From contig NZ_JAEAGO010000002.1 of NCBI RefSeq assembly GCF_016464625.1, positions 620,001 to 684,000 of the forward strand: a stretch of DNA of 64,000 nucleotides. The letters are read 5' to 3'. The stretch's first letter is position 1. Each line of letters opens with the position of its first letter. Position numbers and translations under genes: made by a program. The notes below the pieces were generated by a model that was not told where the DNA came from, ran no database searches, and saw nothing but the letters and a program-made list of their open reading frames with translations. The DNA is from Penaeicola halotolerans (lineage in GTDB: Bacteria > Bacteroidota > Bacteroidia > Cytophagales > Cyclobacteriaceae). Positions 43,413 through 53,407 of this stretch are shown here, piece after piece.

Positions 43413-43434
43413 AGAGGAGCTTAAAAGCTCCTCT
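43413..43434 (-). terminator. Rho-independent terminator after the outer-membrane receptor gene
   Basis: AGAGGAGCT (43413-43421) pairs perfectly with AGCTCCTCT (43426-43434), loop TAAA; the minus strand continues with T-rich sequence. Confidence 0.88.
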
Positions 43435-43445
43435 CGATGAATATT

Positions 43446-45902
43446 TTAGAATCCGTAGTCTTGGTCTCCACCATTTCCTCCGGCATCTGCTCTACCTTCT
43501 TTTTCTTTAAATCCACCGAATCTGTAGGTGAAAGTCAGTGTGGCGATTCTACTTTCTCTTCTTCTCAGACTTTGTTGACTAAAGCCAATTCCAGAAGTCT
43601 CTACTTCGAATCGTCTGGTGTTAAAGACGTCACTGACATTCATACTGATGGTACCTTTGTCTTTCAAAATATCTCTTCTCAAACCCAGGTTGATAGAATA
43701 GAAATCTTTGAGGATTCCTTGTGCTAATGCGATAGGTCCTCTGTAGAAACCCTGTACTTGGATGTCTAATATCTCAGGAATTTTGATGTTTGACTGAAGG
43801 TTTAGTGACCAGCTGATATTGGCATTGTTGAAGTTGGTGCCCAAGCTATTGCCATTTACTTGCTGACGGAATAGGTTGTAAGTCAGTGTCGCATCGAAGT
43901 TGTTGCTAGGGGTGATTCTATTAATAAACTCCACACCAAAGGCAGTTCTACTGTCTAGGTTATCAAAAGTGACTGTTGAGACATTGTTTTCATCTACCGA
44001 GATCACTCTTTGGATGATATCCTGCGTATTTCTATAGAAGATCGATGAAGTGACAAATACTTTTTCCCAACCTTTCAAATAGCTTAACTCATAAGAGTCT
44101 GTCAACTCAGGGTCAAGCTCAGGATTACCAAATCGTATATTGAGCGGATCTGAATTATCTACAAATGGATTGAGGTTCCAAATGCTAGGTCTACGGATTC
44201 TTCTGCTGTAGTTTAGTTGGATATCCTGCTCTACACCAAGATTGTAAGAGAAAAAGACACTTGGAAATAGATTAGCGTAGTTGTTTTCAAATGGTTGCAC
44301 TGTTTGACCTTGATCAGAGAAAGTGACTGATTCTGTGAGTGTCTGCTCAGCTCTTAAGCCAAACTGATAGCCAAACTTATTTATTTCATTCGTGTATATC
44401 GCATAGAGCGCGTGTACCTGCTCATCAAAGATGAATCTATTTGATAGGTCATTATTCAATTGGTACTCTTGAGCTTCATTGTCAAAGTTTTCAAAGAGTT
44501 GGTCCCTATCCACTTTTCTGAAAGTACTTCTATAGCCAGCTTCAAACTTACCAGTTTCGCTAAATGGGTTGATAAAGTCTGCTTGAACTATTGAGAAAGA
44601 ATTAGCTCTTGTATTCGTATTTCTTTGAATAAATGGATCAAATGGAGCCTCAGTGAAATCTGGATTAAGTGCTCTTTGATCAAAGAACTCAAACTCATCT
44701 CTGCCATTTTCAGAATAGGAGGCTATGACAGATAGCTCTGTGCCAGAGGTATCAAACTTATGCATGAAGTTAGCTGCTACTTCATAGTTTGATCCTGATT
44801 CTCTTTGGAGATTATTTCTCACATACAAGCTGTCTATTTCTCTTTGAAAATTGAGATTTCTAAACTCGATACGCTCAGTGTCATTTTCATCTTCGGTGTT
44901 GTACACATAAGAAAGACCAAAAGAGGTATTATCAGTGATATTATAGTCAGCGCCTATTCTGAAGACATGGTCGATATCTTTTCTATCTCCACGAGTATTT
45001 TGATCTAGGAAAGTAGCTTGTTCAAAATTGGTATTTTCTCTAGAGTTTTCTCCGATATTAAATCGCTCGTTATATCTGTAGCTGTATCCTCCGAAGAAGT
45101 TAAATTTATTTTTGCGGTAATTTAAGTTAACACCGCCATTGTATTTATTTCTAGTTCCGACCGAAGCGTTTACGTTACCATTAAAGCCTTGGACTTGATC
45201 TTTTTTCAAGATGATGTTGATGATACCTCCAACACCCTCTGCGTCATATTTGGCAGATGGATTGGTGATCACCTCTACTTTAGCGATGATATTAGCAGGT
45301 AATTGGTCAAGAATAGCGCCTCTATCTGTTCCTGTAAGAGAAGAAGGCTTACCATCAATCAGCACGAGGATAGACCCACTACCTCTCAAGGCGATACCAC
45401 CGTCTTGATCGACTGTGATAGAAGGGATAGTCTCTAAAATATCTGTAGCAGATCCACCCTCAGATACGATGCTGTTTTCTACATTAAAAGTTCGCTTATT
45501 GATATCACTTTCGAAGAGTGGCTTACTCGCTTGCACGACTACTTCTTCTAAGTTTTGACCTTCAGAGACGATAGCTAATTTACCTAAGTCTACATTCAGA
45601 TTATTAGCAGACAAGTTGACAGTCTTAAATAAAGACTCATAACCTACAAAACTCAGTCTAAGGATATAATTACCTGTATTTAAGCCTCTGATCTGAAAGC
45701 TACCATCTAAATCGGTATTTGCTCCAGTGACTACTGTAGAGTCACTAGCTTTCAATAGTGCTGCGTTGGCAAACTCTACAGGCTTTTGATTAGACTTGTC
45801 TACTAAGACTCCTTTGATAGTCCCTTGCTGGGCATAAAGTCCCATCATACTAGTCAAAAGTACTGCTACAGTAATAATCCCTTTTTGTAAAAATAAACGC
45901 AT
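43446..45902 (-). CDS. TonB-dependent-receptor-like outer-membrane beta-barrel protein
   Basis: An 818-residue protein from ATG 45902 (a TTG 6 bases earlier is possible). Signal peptide ends MGLYAQ (about 25). Then a carboxypeptidase-regulatory domain (about 26-105: GTIKGVLVDKSNQKPVEFAN, DLDGSFQIRGLNTGNYIL). A plug domain follows (about 118-230: LETIPSITVDQDGGIALRG, VEVITNPSAKYDAEGVGGII), and a large barrel of the OMP_b-brl_3 type ends in a glycine/aspartate-rich tail (ADAGGNGGDQDYGF). Such receptors import large substrates, but no SusD partner or substrate gene is nearby, so the ligand is unknown. A palindrome is upstream at 45924-45940. Confidence 0.88.
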   Translation of the reverse strand: MRLFLQKGIITVAVLLTSMMGLYAQQGTIKGVLVDKSNQKPVEFANAALLKASDSTVVTGANTDLDGSFQIRGLNTGNYILRLSFVGYESLFKTVNLSANNLNVDLGKLAIVSEGQNLEEVVVQASKPLFESDINKRTFNVENSIVSEGGSATDILETIPSITVDQDGGIALRGSGSILVLIDGKPSSLTGTDRGAILDQLPANIIAKVEVITNPSAKYDAEGVGGIINIILKKDQVQGFNGNVNASVGTRNKYNGGVNLNYRKNKFNFFGGYSYRYNERFNIGENSRENTNFEQATFLDQNTRGDRKDIDHVFRIGADYNITDNTSFGLSYVYNTEDENDTERIEFRNLNFQREIDSLYVRNNLQRESGSNYEVAANFMHKFDTSGTELSVIASYSENGRDEFEFFDQRALNPDFTEAPFDPFIQRNTNTRANSFSIVQADFINPFSETGKFEAGYRSTFRKVDRDQLFENFDNEAQEYQLNNDLSNRFIFDEQVHALYAIYTNEINKFGYQFGLRAEQTLTESVTFSDQGQTVQPFENNYANLFPSVFFSYNLGVEQDIQLNYSRRIRRPSIWNLNPFVDNSDPLNIRFGNPELDPELTDSYELSYLKGWEKVFVTSSIFYRNTQDIIQRVISVDENNVSTVTFDNLDSRTAFGVEFINRITPSNNFDATLTYNLFRQQVNGNSLGTNFNNANISWSLNLQSNIKIPEILDIQVQGFYRGPIALAQGILKDFYSINLGLRRDILKDKGTISMNVSDVFNTRRFEVETSGIGFSQQSLRRRESRIATLTFTYRFGGFKEKEGRADAGGNGGDQDYGF

Positions 45903-45923
45903 GATCAATTTTCGATTTTGAAT

Positions 45924-45940
45924 ACATGTTTAAACACGTA
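45924..45940. promoter_or_regulatory. Palindrome upstream of the outer-membrane receptor
   Basis: TGTTTAAACA (45927-45936) is a perfect 10-bp palindrome, extended by an imperfect ACAT/ACGT pair. It lies 22 nt before the start codon, where an operator would block transcription. No regulator gene is adjacent, so this could be chance. Confidence 0.3.
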
Positions 45941-46052
45941 AATTTCATACCATGTTTTCAAAATGAGACACTAGTTTTATAAGCGGTCGTTGAGTTGTCT
46001 GAATGGGGATTTCAATGTAAAGTTTTGATAATGTGTGTTTAATAAATAAAAA

Positions 46053-46078
46053 AGGCTGAAAACAAATGCTTTCAGCCT
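46053..46078 (-). terminator. Rho-independent terminator after guaB
   Basis: AGGCTGAAA (46053-46061) pairs with TTTCAGCCT (46070-46078), 8-nt loop. The plus-strand A-run at 46046-46053 gives the T-tract. Confidence 0.85.
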
Positions 46079-46100
46079 CTATATAAAAGTTTATTTGGTA

Positions 46101-47609
<1,509 letters not shown>

Positions 47610-47610
47610 T

Positions 47611-47618
47611 CAAAATTA
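47611..47618 (-). promoter_or_regulatory. Putative -7 box (TAATTTTG) of guaB
   Basis: Minus-strand TAATTTTG, 34 nt before the guaB ATG; TTG at 47635-47637 lies 16 nt further, slightly short of the usual spacing. The remaining part of the gap (47577-47813) holds a lone DnaA-box-like 9-mer and no recognisable riboswitch. Confidence 0.45.
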
Positions 47619-47813
47619 CGCAAAAGCACTTGATCAAAAAATATATTTGGAAATATTATTTCAAATTTCGTTCTGAGTATGAAAAAATTAGAAGATTCTT
47701 TTGATAAATCTAAGACCTGATCATGGATTGACTATTTTATGATTAGCCTAAAAGAGCCACGCTTGACTTTTTATCCACAGCTAAAATGTTTAATTAGCAC
47801 AAAATTTTAACCC

Positions 47814-48437
47814 ATGTCTTTTCAAGATATATATATCAGCATGCAAGAAGGCTTCTCTGCCATGACTTGGCGAGAGTTGATCGCAGTGATTTTTGGCCTT
47901 GCAAGCGTGTGGTATTCTAAGCAAGAAAACATCCTAGTGTACCCTACAGGTCTAGTGTCTACCTTGATCTATGTGTGGATTTGTTTAGAAGTAGGGCTTT
48001 ATGCAGACATGGGGATCAATGCCTACTATTTTGTGATGAGTATTTACGGATGGTATGCTTGGACGAGACCTACAGCAAGTGGTACCAGCCCTAAGATCAC
48101 TTGGAATAGTCTCAATGAAAATATCCTGTCCATCACTATCCTACTCATTTCTTACGCCATTCTATATTGGGTATTGTCAAACTACACAGACAGTGATGTG
48201 CCTTATTGGGACTCCTTTACTACCGCGAGTGCCTTTGTAGGGATGTGGCTGATGGCCAAAAAGAAAGTGGAAAACTGGATCGCTTGGATCATCACAGACT
48301 TAGTATCTGTTCCTTTGTATGCCTACAAAAATCTTTGGCTCACAAGTTTTCAATTCTTAGTATTCACAGGACTAGCCATCTGGGGACTTGATGCCTGGAT
48401 AAAATCAGCTAGACAAGCCAATACCAATCATGCGTAA
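47814..48437 (+). CDS. pnuC: Nicotinamide riboside transporter PnuC
   Basis: A 207-residue inner-membrane protein with about seven spans. PnuC signature segments: GLASVWYSKQENILVYPTGL, GINAYYFVMSIYGWYAW and IAWIITDLVSVPLYAYKNLW. Substrate assignment follows from the next gene: an 8-base overlap couples it to a NadR-type kinase, so nicotinamide riboside is taken up and trapped by phosphorylation. PnuC relatives serving thiamine (PnuT) are normally linked to TPP riboswitches, which I do not see here. Confidence 0.93.
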   Translation: MSFQDIYISMQEGFSAMTWRELIAVIFGLASVWYSKQENILVYPTGLVSTLIYVWICLEVGLYADMGINAYYFVMSIYGWYAWTRPTASGTSPKITWNSLNENILSITILLISYAILYWVLSNYTDSDVPYWDSFTTASAFVGMWLMAKKKVENWIAWIITDLVSVPLYAYKNLWLTSFQFLVFTGLAIWGLDAWIKSARQANTNHA

Positions 48438-48939
48438 AGTAGTCATCATCGGGCCCGAGTCAACAGGGAAAAGTACGCTTACTTCTGCTCTAGCCGAGCA
48501 TTTTGCAGCGCCTGCGGTGCCTGAGTATGCTAGAGAGTATTTGATCAAAAGAGGCGGTAGATATGTTAAAGCAGATTTATTAGAAATCGCCAAGGGTCAA
48601 ATGGCACTTGAAGATCAGCTAGCTTATCGAGCTGATGATTGGCTATTTTGTGATACGGACTTGCATGTGGTCAAGGTATGGAGTGAACATAAGTATGGCA
48701 CCTGTGATCCGTGGATACTCCACCAAATCAAAGAAAGGTCCTATGATACCTATTTGGTCACAGATATCGATATGCCTTGGGAAGCTGATCCACTCAGAGA
48801 ACACCCTGATCCAAAGATGCGCCAATACTTTTTTAATCTTTATGTTAAACTAGTCAAGCAAACAGGTAAACCCTATCAAATCATTAGTGGTACGGTAGAG
48901 GAAAGATTGGCTCAAGCGATTAGTTTTTTGACAGCTTAG
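48430..48939 (+). CDS. nadR: Ribosylnicotinamide kinase (NadR kinase domain only)
   Basis: A 169-residue P-loop protein: Walker A IIGPESTGKSTLTSALAEHF, then VPEYAREYL, the LFCDTDLHVVKVWSEHKYG region with Walker-B-type acids, and DIDMPWEADPLREHP, all typical of the C-terminal ribosylnicotinamide kinase domain of NadR. The N-terminal adenylyltransferase and HTH domains of E. coli NadR are absent, so NMN made here needs a separate adenylyltransferase. Coupled to pnuC by an 8-base overlap. Confidence 0.9.
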   Translation: MRKVVIIGPESTGKSTLTSALAEHFAAPAVPEYAREYLIKRGGRYVKADLLEIAKGQMALEDQLAYRADDWLFCDTDLHVVKVWSEHKYGTCDPWILHQIKERSYDTYLVTDIDMPWEADPLREHPDPKMRQYFFNLYVKLVKQTGKPYQIISGTVEERLAQAISFLTA

Positions 48940-49010
48940 GACAAATACAAAGTACTGGGTATTTGGCAGAGAGGATAACTTCCTTATTTTTAGTGCTTAT
49001 CTAAACAACT

Positions 49011-49520
49011 ATGGAAAAAGAAAGACAATCTGCAGCTGATGAAAAATTAGCTTTTGAAGATTTTAAAAAAATGATCAATCGCTACAATAGCGAGATTAAA
49101 GCAGGCAAAGCAGGTAAAGGTCCTGCTAGATCTACTCCAGGTAACCCACCCAATAGAGAAGATATCAAAAACCAATCAAAGTGGGTCTGGTTTGATCGCG
49201 ATACTTTAGAAAAGCTACTAGCACTTACGGATAGAAATGATGGTGGTATCAAGATGTATTTTTGTCAGTATGATGAAGAGACAGCTCCTCCCAAAAATCC
49301 AAATAAGTATATTGGTAGACTTACATTAGCGCTTGTAGCTTCTAATAAAGTAGGTGATGAGATCGTAGATATCAAACCAAGCCCGGTACAAAAATCATTA
49401 GTAATACCGCATGTGCTAGATAAATCTGATAGCTTAGAAAATGCAGGTCAACTCTGCCCTCCTAACTGCAATAGTGATCCTTGTTCAGATTTGGCGGATT
49501 TAGATAACTGCCCTGAATAG
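49011..49520 (+). CDS. Uncharacterised small protein with Cys-rich C-terminus
   Basis: A 169-residue protein without signal peptide. N-terminal half is basic, with KAGKAGKGPARSTPGNPPN; the middle has WVWFDRDTLEKLLALT and DGGIKMYFCQYDEE, and the end has LCPPNCNSDPCSDLADLDNC, four cysteines in 17 residues that could bind metal or form disulfides. I recall a common Bacteroidota family with a W-hDxx-hxxLL motif, a G-I-K/R-hYF strand and a terminal CPPxC; its function is unknown. It is followed at 5 nt by a membrane-protein gene and then a two-component pair, so it may act in that pathway. Confidence 0.65.
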   Translation: MEKERQSAADEKLAFEDFKKMINRYNSEIKAGKAGKGPARSTPGNPPNREDIKNQSKWVWFDRDTLEKLLALTDRNDGGIKMYFCQYDEETAPPKNPNKYIGRLTLALVASNKVGDEIVDIKPSPVQKSLVIPHVLDKSDSLENAGQLCPPNCNSDPCSDLADLDNCPE

Positions 49521-49525
49521 TCTAT

Positions 49526-50251
49526 ATGCTATCGATCATCTACCAGTATGTGCTTTTTTTAGGACTGCTTTTGGCATTGCTATATTATATCTTGCCCAAA
49601 AAAGAAGCCCCGCAAACTTATCATTTTGTAATCACAACACTCTTAGCGGTGGTGCTGATAGTGGAGACCTATGGCTATACACTCAATGTCAAAGGACAGT
49701 ATAATCTCTGGGTTTATAACCTCTTCAACCCACTTCTCATGGGTGGATTTTTGCTCTATTTTTATTTGATACTGCATGGCACTCTAGTCAAGAAGTTTGT
49801 CATATCAGCTATCATCCTAGTGATCTCAGTAGGCCTGATTTCTAATTTATTCATTGATATCCAGACCAACTTTAATGCTTCCTCTTTTTTATTAGGTTAT
49901 GCAGCATGTTTGATTTTTGCCGTGTATTTTTTCTATGAGCTTTTCGCAGAGGAAAGCTTGATTGAATTGCACTTGCTGAGCTACACACCTTTTTGGATGA
50001 CCAGCTTCATGTTGTTTTATTTTGCGGGGACGCTGATCTATTTTATTTCTGTCAATTATCTATTTACGCTCAGCATGGAAGTAGCGCTCCGTTTATTTTT
50101 GATCAATCAGATCATGGGCATGACACTATATCTGGCGATCGGTCTAGCTTTTCATGCACCATGGCTAAAAAAACCTAGAAAACGAGATGAAGACCTTGGA
50201 TTAGGCTTGCCAAAGGATATCTTTAAGTCAAAAGAAGACCAAAAAGCTTGA
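49526..50251 (+). CDS. Seven-span integral membrane protein of unknown function
   Basis: A 241-residue protein with about seven hydrophobic spans (YVLFLGLLLALLYYILP, HFVITTLLAVVLIVETYGYT, NPLLMGGFLLYFYLILHGTL and so on) and a charged C-terminal tail (KDIFKSKEDQKA). No catalytic motif is seen. The layout resembles a 7TM sensor module without output domain. It follows the Cys-tailed gene by 5 nt and precedes the histidine kinase gene by 4 nt, so all three are one transcript and this may be its sensory input (inference). Confidence 0.65.
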   Translation: MLSIIYQYVLFLGLLLALLYYILPKKEAPQTYHFVITTLLAVVLIVETYGYTLNVKGQYNLWVYNLFNPLLMGGFLLYFYLILHGTLVKKFVISAIILVISVGLISNLFIDIQTNFNASSFLLGYAACLIFAVYFFYELFAEESLIELHLLSYTPFWMTSFMLFYFAGTLIYFISVNYLFTLSMEVALRLFLINQIMGMTLYLAIGLAFHAPWLKKPRKRDEDLGLGLPKDIFKSKEDQKA

Positions 50252-50255
50252 ATCT

Positions 50256-51014
50256 ATGGAGCAGGATTACTCTCAGATCACTTTTATCATACTAGCGAGT
50301 ACTTTTTTTATGCTATTGATGGCGGGATTTATCATCCTGCTAGTATTCATTCACCGCAATAGACAGCTCAAAAACAGACAAAAAGTAGCAGAGTTGAAAG
50401 CTACGCATGAGCAAATCCTACTGACTTCAAGACTTGAAATGCAGGAGGAAACGCTTCATTTAGTGGGGCAGGAGCTTCATGATAATATTGGTCAAATACT
50501 ATCTCTCGTCAAGCTCAACCTGACGCACAATTTGGAAGATGAAGCAAATCAAGCAAAACCATTACTTTCTCAAGCGATCAAGGAAGTCCGCGCACTGTCC
50601 AAAAGACTCAATCTCAGCTGGGCAGAGGAGATTTCTTTGCAAGCATTTATACATCAGGAGCTGGATAAGATAGAAAATACAGGCCTTATCAAAACGGTTC
50701 GTGAAGTAGCTGAGGAGTCATCAGCCTTGCTCACCAATCGAAAAGTAGTTCTTTTTAGAATCATCCAAGAGGTGCTTAACAATGTCCTCAAGCATGCACA
50801 AGCAGATAAAATCACCTTTAAGCTAGCTACTCAAGGTGATCAACTCATGATCGAAATCAGTGATAATGGAGTCGGCTTCGATATAGCAGAAAAAAGCACA
50901 GGAAGTGGACTTTATAACTTGCACAGTAGAGCCATGGCTATAGGAGGAGACTTTCAAATTCAAAGCCTTTCTGGCCTCGGAACAAATGTCAAAATAAAAT
51001 TGCCTCTACTCTGA
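50256..51014 (+). CDS. Sensor histidine kinase, NarX/DegS-type
   Basis: A 252-residue kinase: one N-terminal membrane span (about 10-31), a coiled-coil linker, then a HisKA_3 dimerisation helix with the phospho-accepting His in LHLVGQELHDNIGQILSLVK. An HATPase domain follows, with RIIQEVLNNVLKHAQADKI (N box), EISDNGVGFDIAE (G1), GSGLYNLHSRAMAIGGDF (G2). It lacks a large extracytoplasmic sensor, so a signal must come from a partner, plausibly the 7-span protein encoded 4 nt upstream. It precedes its cognate NarL-type regulator by 34 nt. Confidence 0.9.
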   Translation: MEQDYSQITFIILASTFFMLLMAGFIILLVFIHRNRQLKNRQKVAELKATHEQILLTSRLEMQEETLHLVGQELHDNIGQILSLVKLNLTHNLEDEANQAKPLLSQAIKEVRALSKRLNLSWAEEISLQAFIHQELDKIENTGLIKTVREVAEESSALLTNRKVVLFRIIQEVLNNVLKHAQADKITFKLATQGDQLMIEISDNGVGFDIAEKSTGSGLYNLHSRAMAIGGDFQIQSLSGLGTNVKIKLPLL

Positions 51015-51048
51015 TTATACGCTATCTTCAAGCAAAGATTGACTTGAA

Positions 51049-51675
51049 ATGATAAGACTCGTACTTGCGGATGATCATACTTTATTTGCCGAAGGAGTAG
51101 CTAATCTACTTCGCAAAGAATCGGATTTTGAAGTGCAAGGAGTGTTTAATAACGGTCTAAGTGCACTGCGTCATCTGGAGAAAATGCAGTCGGATATCAT
51201 CCTATTAGATCTCAATATGCCTGATATGGACGGCATCGCTACACTCAAGGAGATTAAGTCTCGTAGACTGCCCGTCAAAGTCATCATCCTCTCTATGTAT
51301 GATGAAGAAAACATCTTCAAAAGCTGTGAAAAGGAAGGAATAAGTGCTTACATCCTCAAAGATGCAGATCCTGATGAGCTCATTTATATCATCAGAGAGG
51401 TATTTGAAGATAGACACTTGCTGAGCTACCAGCGTGTACTTAAGCAAGTAGATGAAGACGCTTTTTATGATAGCTATAAGAAAAAGCTGAAACTTTCTCG
51501 TAGAGAAATCGAAATTCTCAAGCTCATCAAGGATGGAAAAACCAATAATGAAATTGCTGAAGAGTTATTTTTGAGTGTTTTCACGGTAGAGACTCATCGC
51601 AAAAACATCAATGCTAAAATTGGAGCTAAAAATCTCGCTGATCTGATCCGTGTAGCCCTCGAATTAAATCTTTGA
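51049..51675 (+). CDS. NarL/FixJ-family response regulator
   Basis: A 208-residue regulator. Receiver domain (1-120): acidic pair D8-D9 in VLADDHTLF, phospho-accepting Asp in DIILLDLNMPDMDG, T/S and K in ILSMYDEEN and YILKDADP. The C-terminal LuxR-type HTH (about 145-205) has LSRREIEILKLIKDGKTNNE and FTVETHRKNINAKIG. Pairs with the kinase just upstream. No target operator is evident. Confidence 0.93.
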   Translation: MIRLVLADDHTLFAEGVANLLRKESDFEVQGVFNNGLSALRHLEKMQSDIILLDLNMPDMDGIATLKEIKSRRLPVKVIILSMYDEENIFKSCEKEGISAYILKDADPDELIYIIREVFEDRHLLSYQRVLKQVDEDAFYDSYKKKLKLSRREIEILKLIKDGKTNNEIAEELFLSVFTVETHRKNINAKIGAKNLADLIRVALELNL

Positions 51676-51728
51676 TCAAAAAGTGCTTAGGCATGTACTT
51701 TGCTGATGGATGTGCAAAAAGTAAATAC

Positions 51729-52232
51729 ATGCAGTTTAAACAGTTTTCTTTAGGTCTATTGCTGGTTTTTACCACTTTGTCAGTAGCCGCTCAGCAATCC
51801 GAAAAGTTAGAAAAACTCCTTCAAGAACGCTACTTGCTAAATGAAGCTTGGGAAGAAAGTCAAAAGCAAAAAAGTGGTTTTTTTGGCAATCGTACCAAAG
51901 CTGATATGCAAAAGACCATCAGCACTCTAGAGCGTATCTTAAGAAAGGACAATGAAATAGTGGATGAACTCACCATCCTGACTAAAAATGAGAAGTTTGA
52001 CTTAGTGGGAGAAAATGCCGACCTCGCTAATCAAGTACTGCTTCTCAATAGAAAATTAGCCAACGCACAACAAGCCTATCAAGATGCACAATATCGTGTA
52101 GACAATGAAGGTGGGACAAGGAGGTTCTTTGAAATACTCTCATTACTTGGAGTAGCTGGCACAGGAGTATTTGGCTGGCTATACTGGAAGCAACGCAAGT
52201 CTTTGATGCTCTCTAGTGTAGAAAAAAATTAA
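51729..52232 (+). CDS. Exported coiled-coil protein with C-terminal membrane span
   Basis: A 167-residue protein from ATG 51729; two earlier in-frame starts (51672, 51693) would put charged residues before the signal peptide. Signal peptide ends LSVAAQQ. A coiled coil rich in Glu, Leu, Lys (about 25-125) follows, and a C-terminal span (about 137-155, FEILSLLGVAGTGVFGWLYW) with a basic tail QRKSLMLSS. Topology: periplasmic coiled coil anchored to the inner membrane. It follows the response regulator by 53 nt. Function unknown. Confidence 0.65.
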   Translation: MQFKQFSLGLLLVFTTLSVAAQQSEKLEKLLQERYLLNEAWEESQKQKSGFFGNRTKADMQKTISTLERILRKDNEIVDELTILTKNEKFDLVGENADLANQVLLLNRKLANAQQAYQDAQYRVDNEGGTRRFFEILSLLGVAGTGVFGWLYWKQRKSLMLSSVEKN

Positions 52233-52325
52233 TTAATCTGTGAGCTACAATAAAGCCATTATTTTGCTAGTTTAGCTATCGTAAGCCCCCTATTAAGCTT
52301 ATTGTTTCACTTTAAAACCTTTCAT

Positions 52326-53372
52326 ATGAATAAGCTGAGGCATTTTCTATGGCTTTGCTCTGGGGCGCATTTTTCTTTGCTTAAAAGAGCCCCTACAGAT
52401 ACTGAAAAGTATGCAGGCATCGGAGCCACTATTTTTTTTACAGGACTACTAGCCGCCATCTCTGCTGGATATGCACTATATACAGTCTTTGATCAAGTAT
52501 GGATAGCTGCACTGTTTGGCTTGGTTTGGGGACTGATGATTTTCAACCTAGATCGCTACATTGTGTCAAGCATGAAAAAGAGCGATCAAAAGTGGCAAGA
52601 GTGGAAGACTGCAACTCCAAGAATCTTCTTGGCGGTTTTGTTGGCCATAGTCATCTCTAAGCCACTTGAGCTGAAAATCTTCGAAAAAGAGATCCAAGCA
52701 GAACTCATCATCCAAGAGCAAGCAATCTGGAAGCAACAAGAAGATACGCTCAGAGCACGCTATGGAGAACAGCTAGCACGACTAGATAGTCAGATCATAC
52801 AACAAGAACGTGCGATAGTGGCTCAAAAAGCCAAAAGAGATCAGTTGGAAATGCTAGCACTCCAAGAAGCTGATGGGACAGGGGGCTCTAGAAGACCTAA
52901 TCTCGGCCCGATATACTTGGCTAAAAAAGCAGATGCTAACAAAGCTGACTTAGAACTCCAAGCCATGGAACTAGCACTCAGTGAAACGCAAATGCAAAAA
53001 GGACAGCTAGACCAAAGTATCAATGCGGAGATCATAGCGCTTGAGCGCAAGCCTTACAATGGTCTCGCTGCACAGTTAGATGCCCTACAGATCCTCACCA
53101 AAAAAAGTACGGCTATATTTTGGGCGAATTGGTTCATCATGTTGCTATTCATAGCCATAGAGACTGCGCCAGTTTTTGTGAAGTTGATCTCTAGCCGTGG
53201 ACCTTATGATGATCTTTTGGAACCTGTTGAGCACAACTACTCTAAACGAAAAGTCAGACTCATGGCTAAGTCAAATTTTGATACGGAGAATTACCTAGAG
53301 GCACTAAATCAGGATAAATCAAAAGAAGTAGCCAGAAAATCAGCCCAGCTTCATCAAGCTCAAGAGGTATAA
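52326..53372 (+). CDS. DUF4407 membrane protein
   Basis: A 348-residue DUF4407 protein. ATG 52326 gives MNKLRHFLWLCSGAHFSLLK, the family's usual start. Four spans: about 24-50 and 53-75 (KYAGIGATIFFTGLLAAISA, FGLVWGLMIFNLDRYIV), 93-112 (IFLAVLLAIVISKPLELK), and 262-288 (NWFIMLLFIAIETAPVFVK). Between spans 3 and 4 lies a long coiled coil (about 115-240) rich in Gln, Glu, Ala. The family is uncharacterised. It follows the exported coiled-coil protein by 93 nt, so a shared complex is possible. Confidence 0.85.
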   Translation: MNKLRHFLWLCSGAHFSLLKRAPTDTEKYAGIGATIFFTGLLAAISAGYALYTVFDQVWIAALFGLVWGLMIFNLDRYIVSSMKKSDQKWQEWKTATPRIFLAVLLAIVISKPLELKIFEKEIQAELIIQEQAIWKQQEDTLRARYGEQLARLDSQIIQQERAIVAQKAKRDQLEMLALQEADGTGGSRRPNLGPIYLAKKADANKADLELQAMELALSETQMQKGQLDQSINAEIIALERKPYNGLAAQLDALQILTKKSTAIFWANWFIMLLFIAIETAPVFVKLISSRGPYDDLLEPVEHNYSKRKVRLMAKSNFDTENYLEALNQDKSKEVARKSAQLHQAQEV

Positions 53373-53406
53373 AAAAAGGTTGTCAGTTCACTGAGAGCCT
53401 TTTTTG
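53371..53406. terminator. Bidirectional terminator
   Basis: AAAAAAAGG (53371-53379) pairs with CCTTTTTT (53398-53405), with an inner TCAG/CTGA stem. It serves the convergent DUF4407 and phosphatase genes. Confidence 0.75.
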
Positions 53407-53407
53407 A

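Noticed and set aside
47640-47760. ACCTGATC (47715-47722) and CTGAGTATG near pnuC, as in a TPP riboswitch
   Set aside because: The flanking GGGG-type P1 strand and the GCGnAGGGA element are missing, and pnuC is paired with a NAD-salvage kinase, not thiamine genes.
47771-47779. TTATCCACA, a perfect DnaA-box 9-mer
   Set aside because: It is a single copy with no cluster, no AT-rich unwinding region and no dnaA/dnaN nearby; one match can occur by chance.
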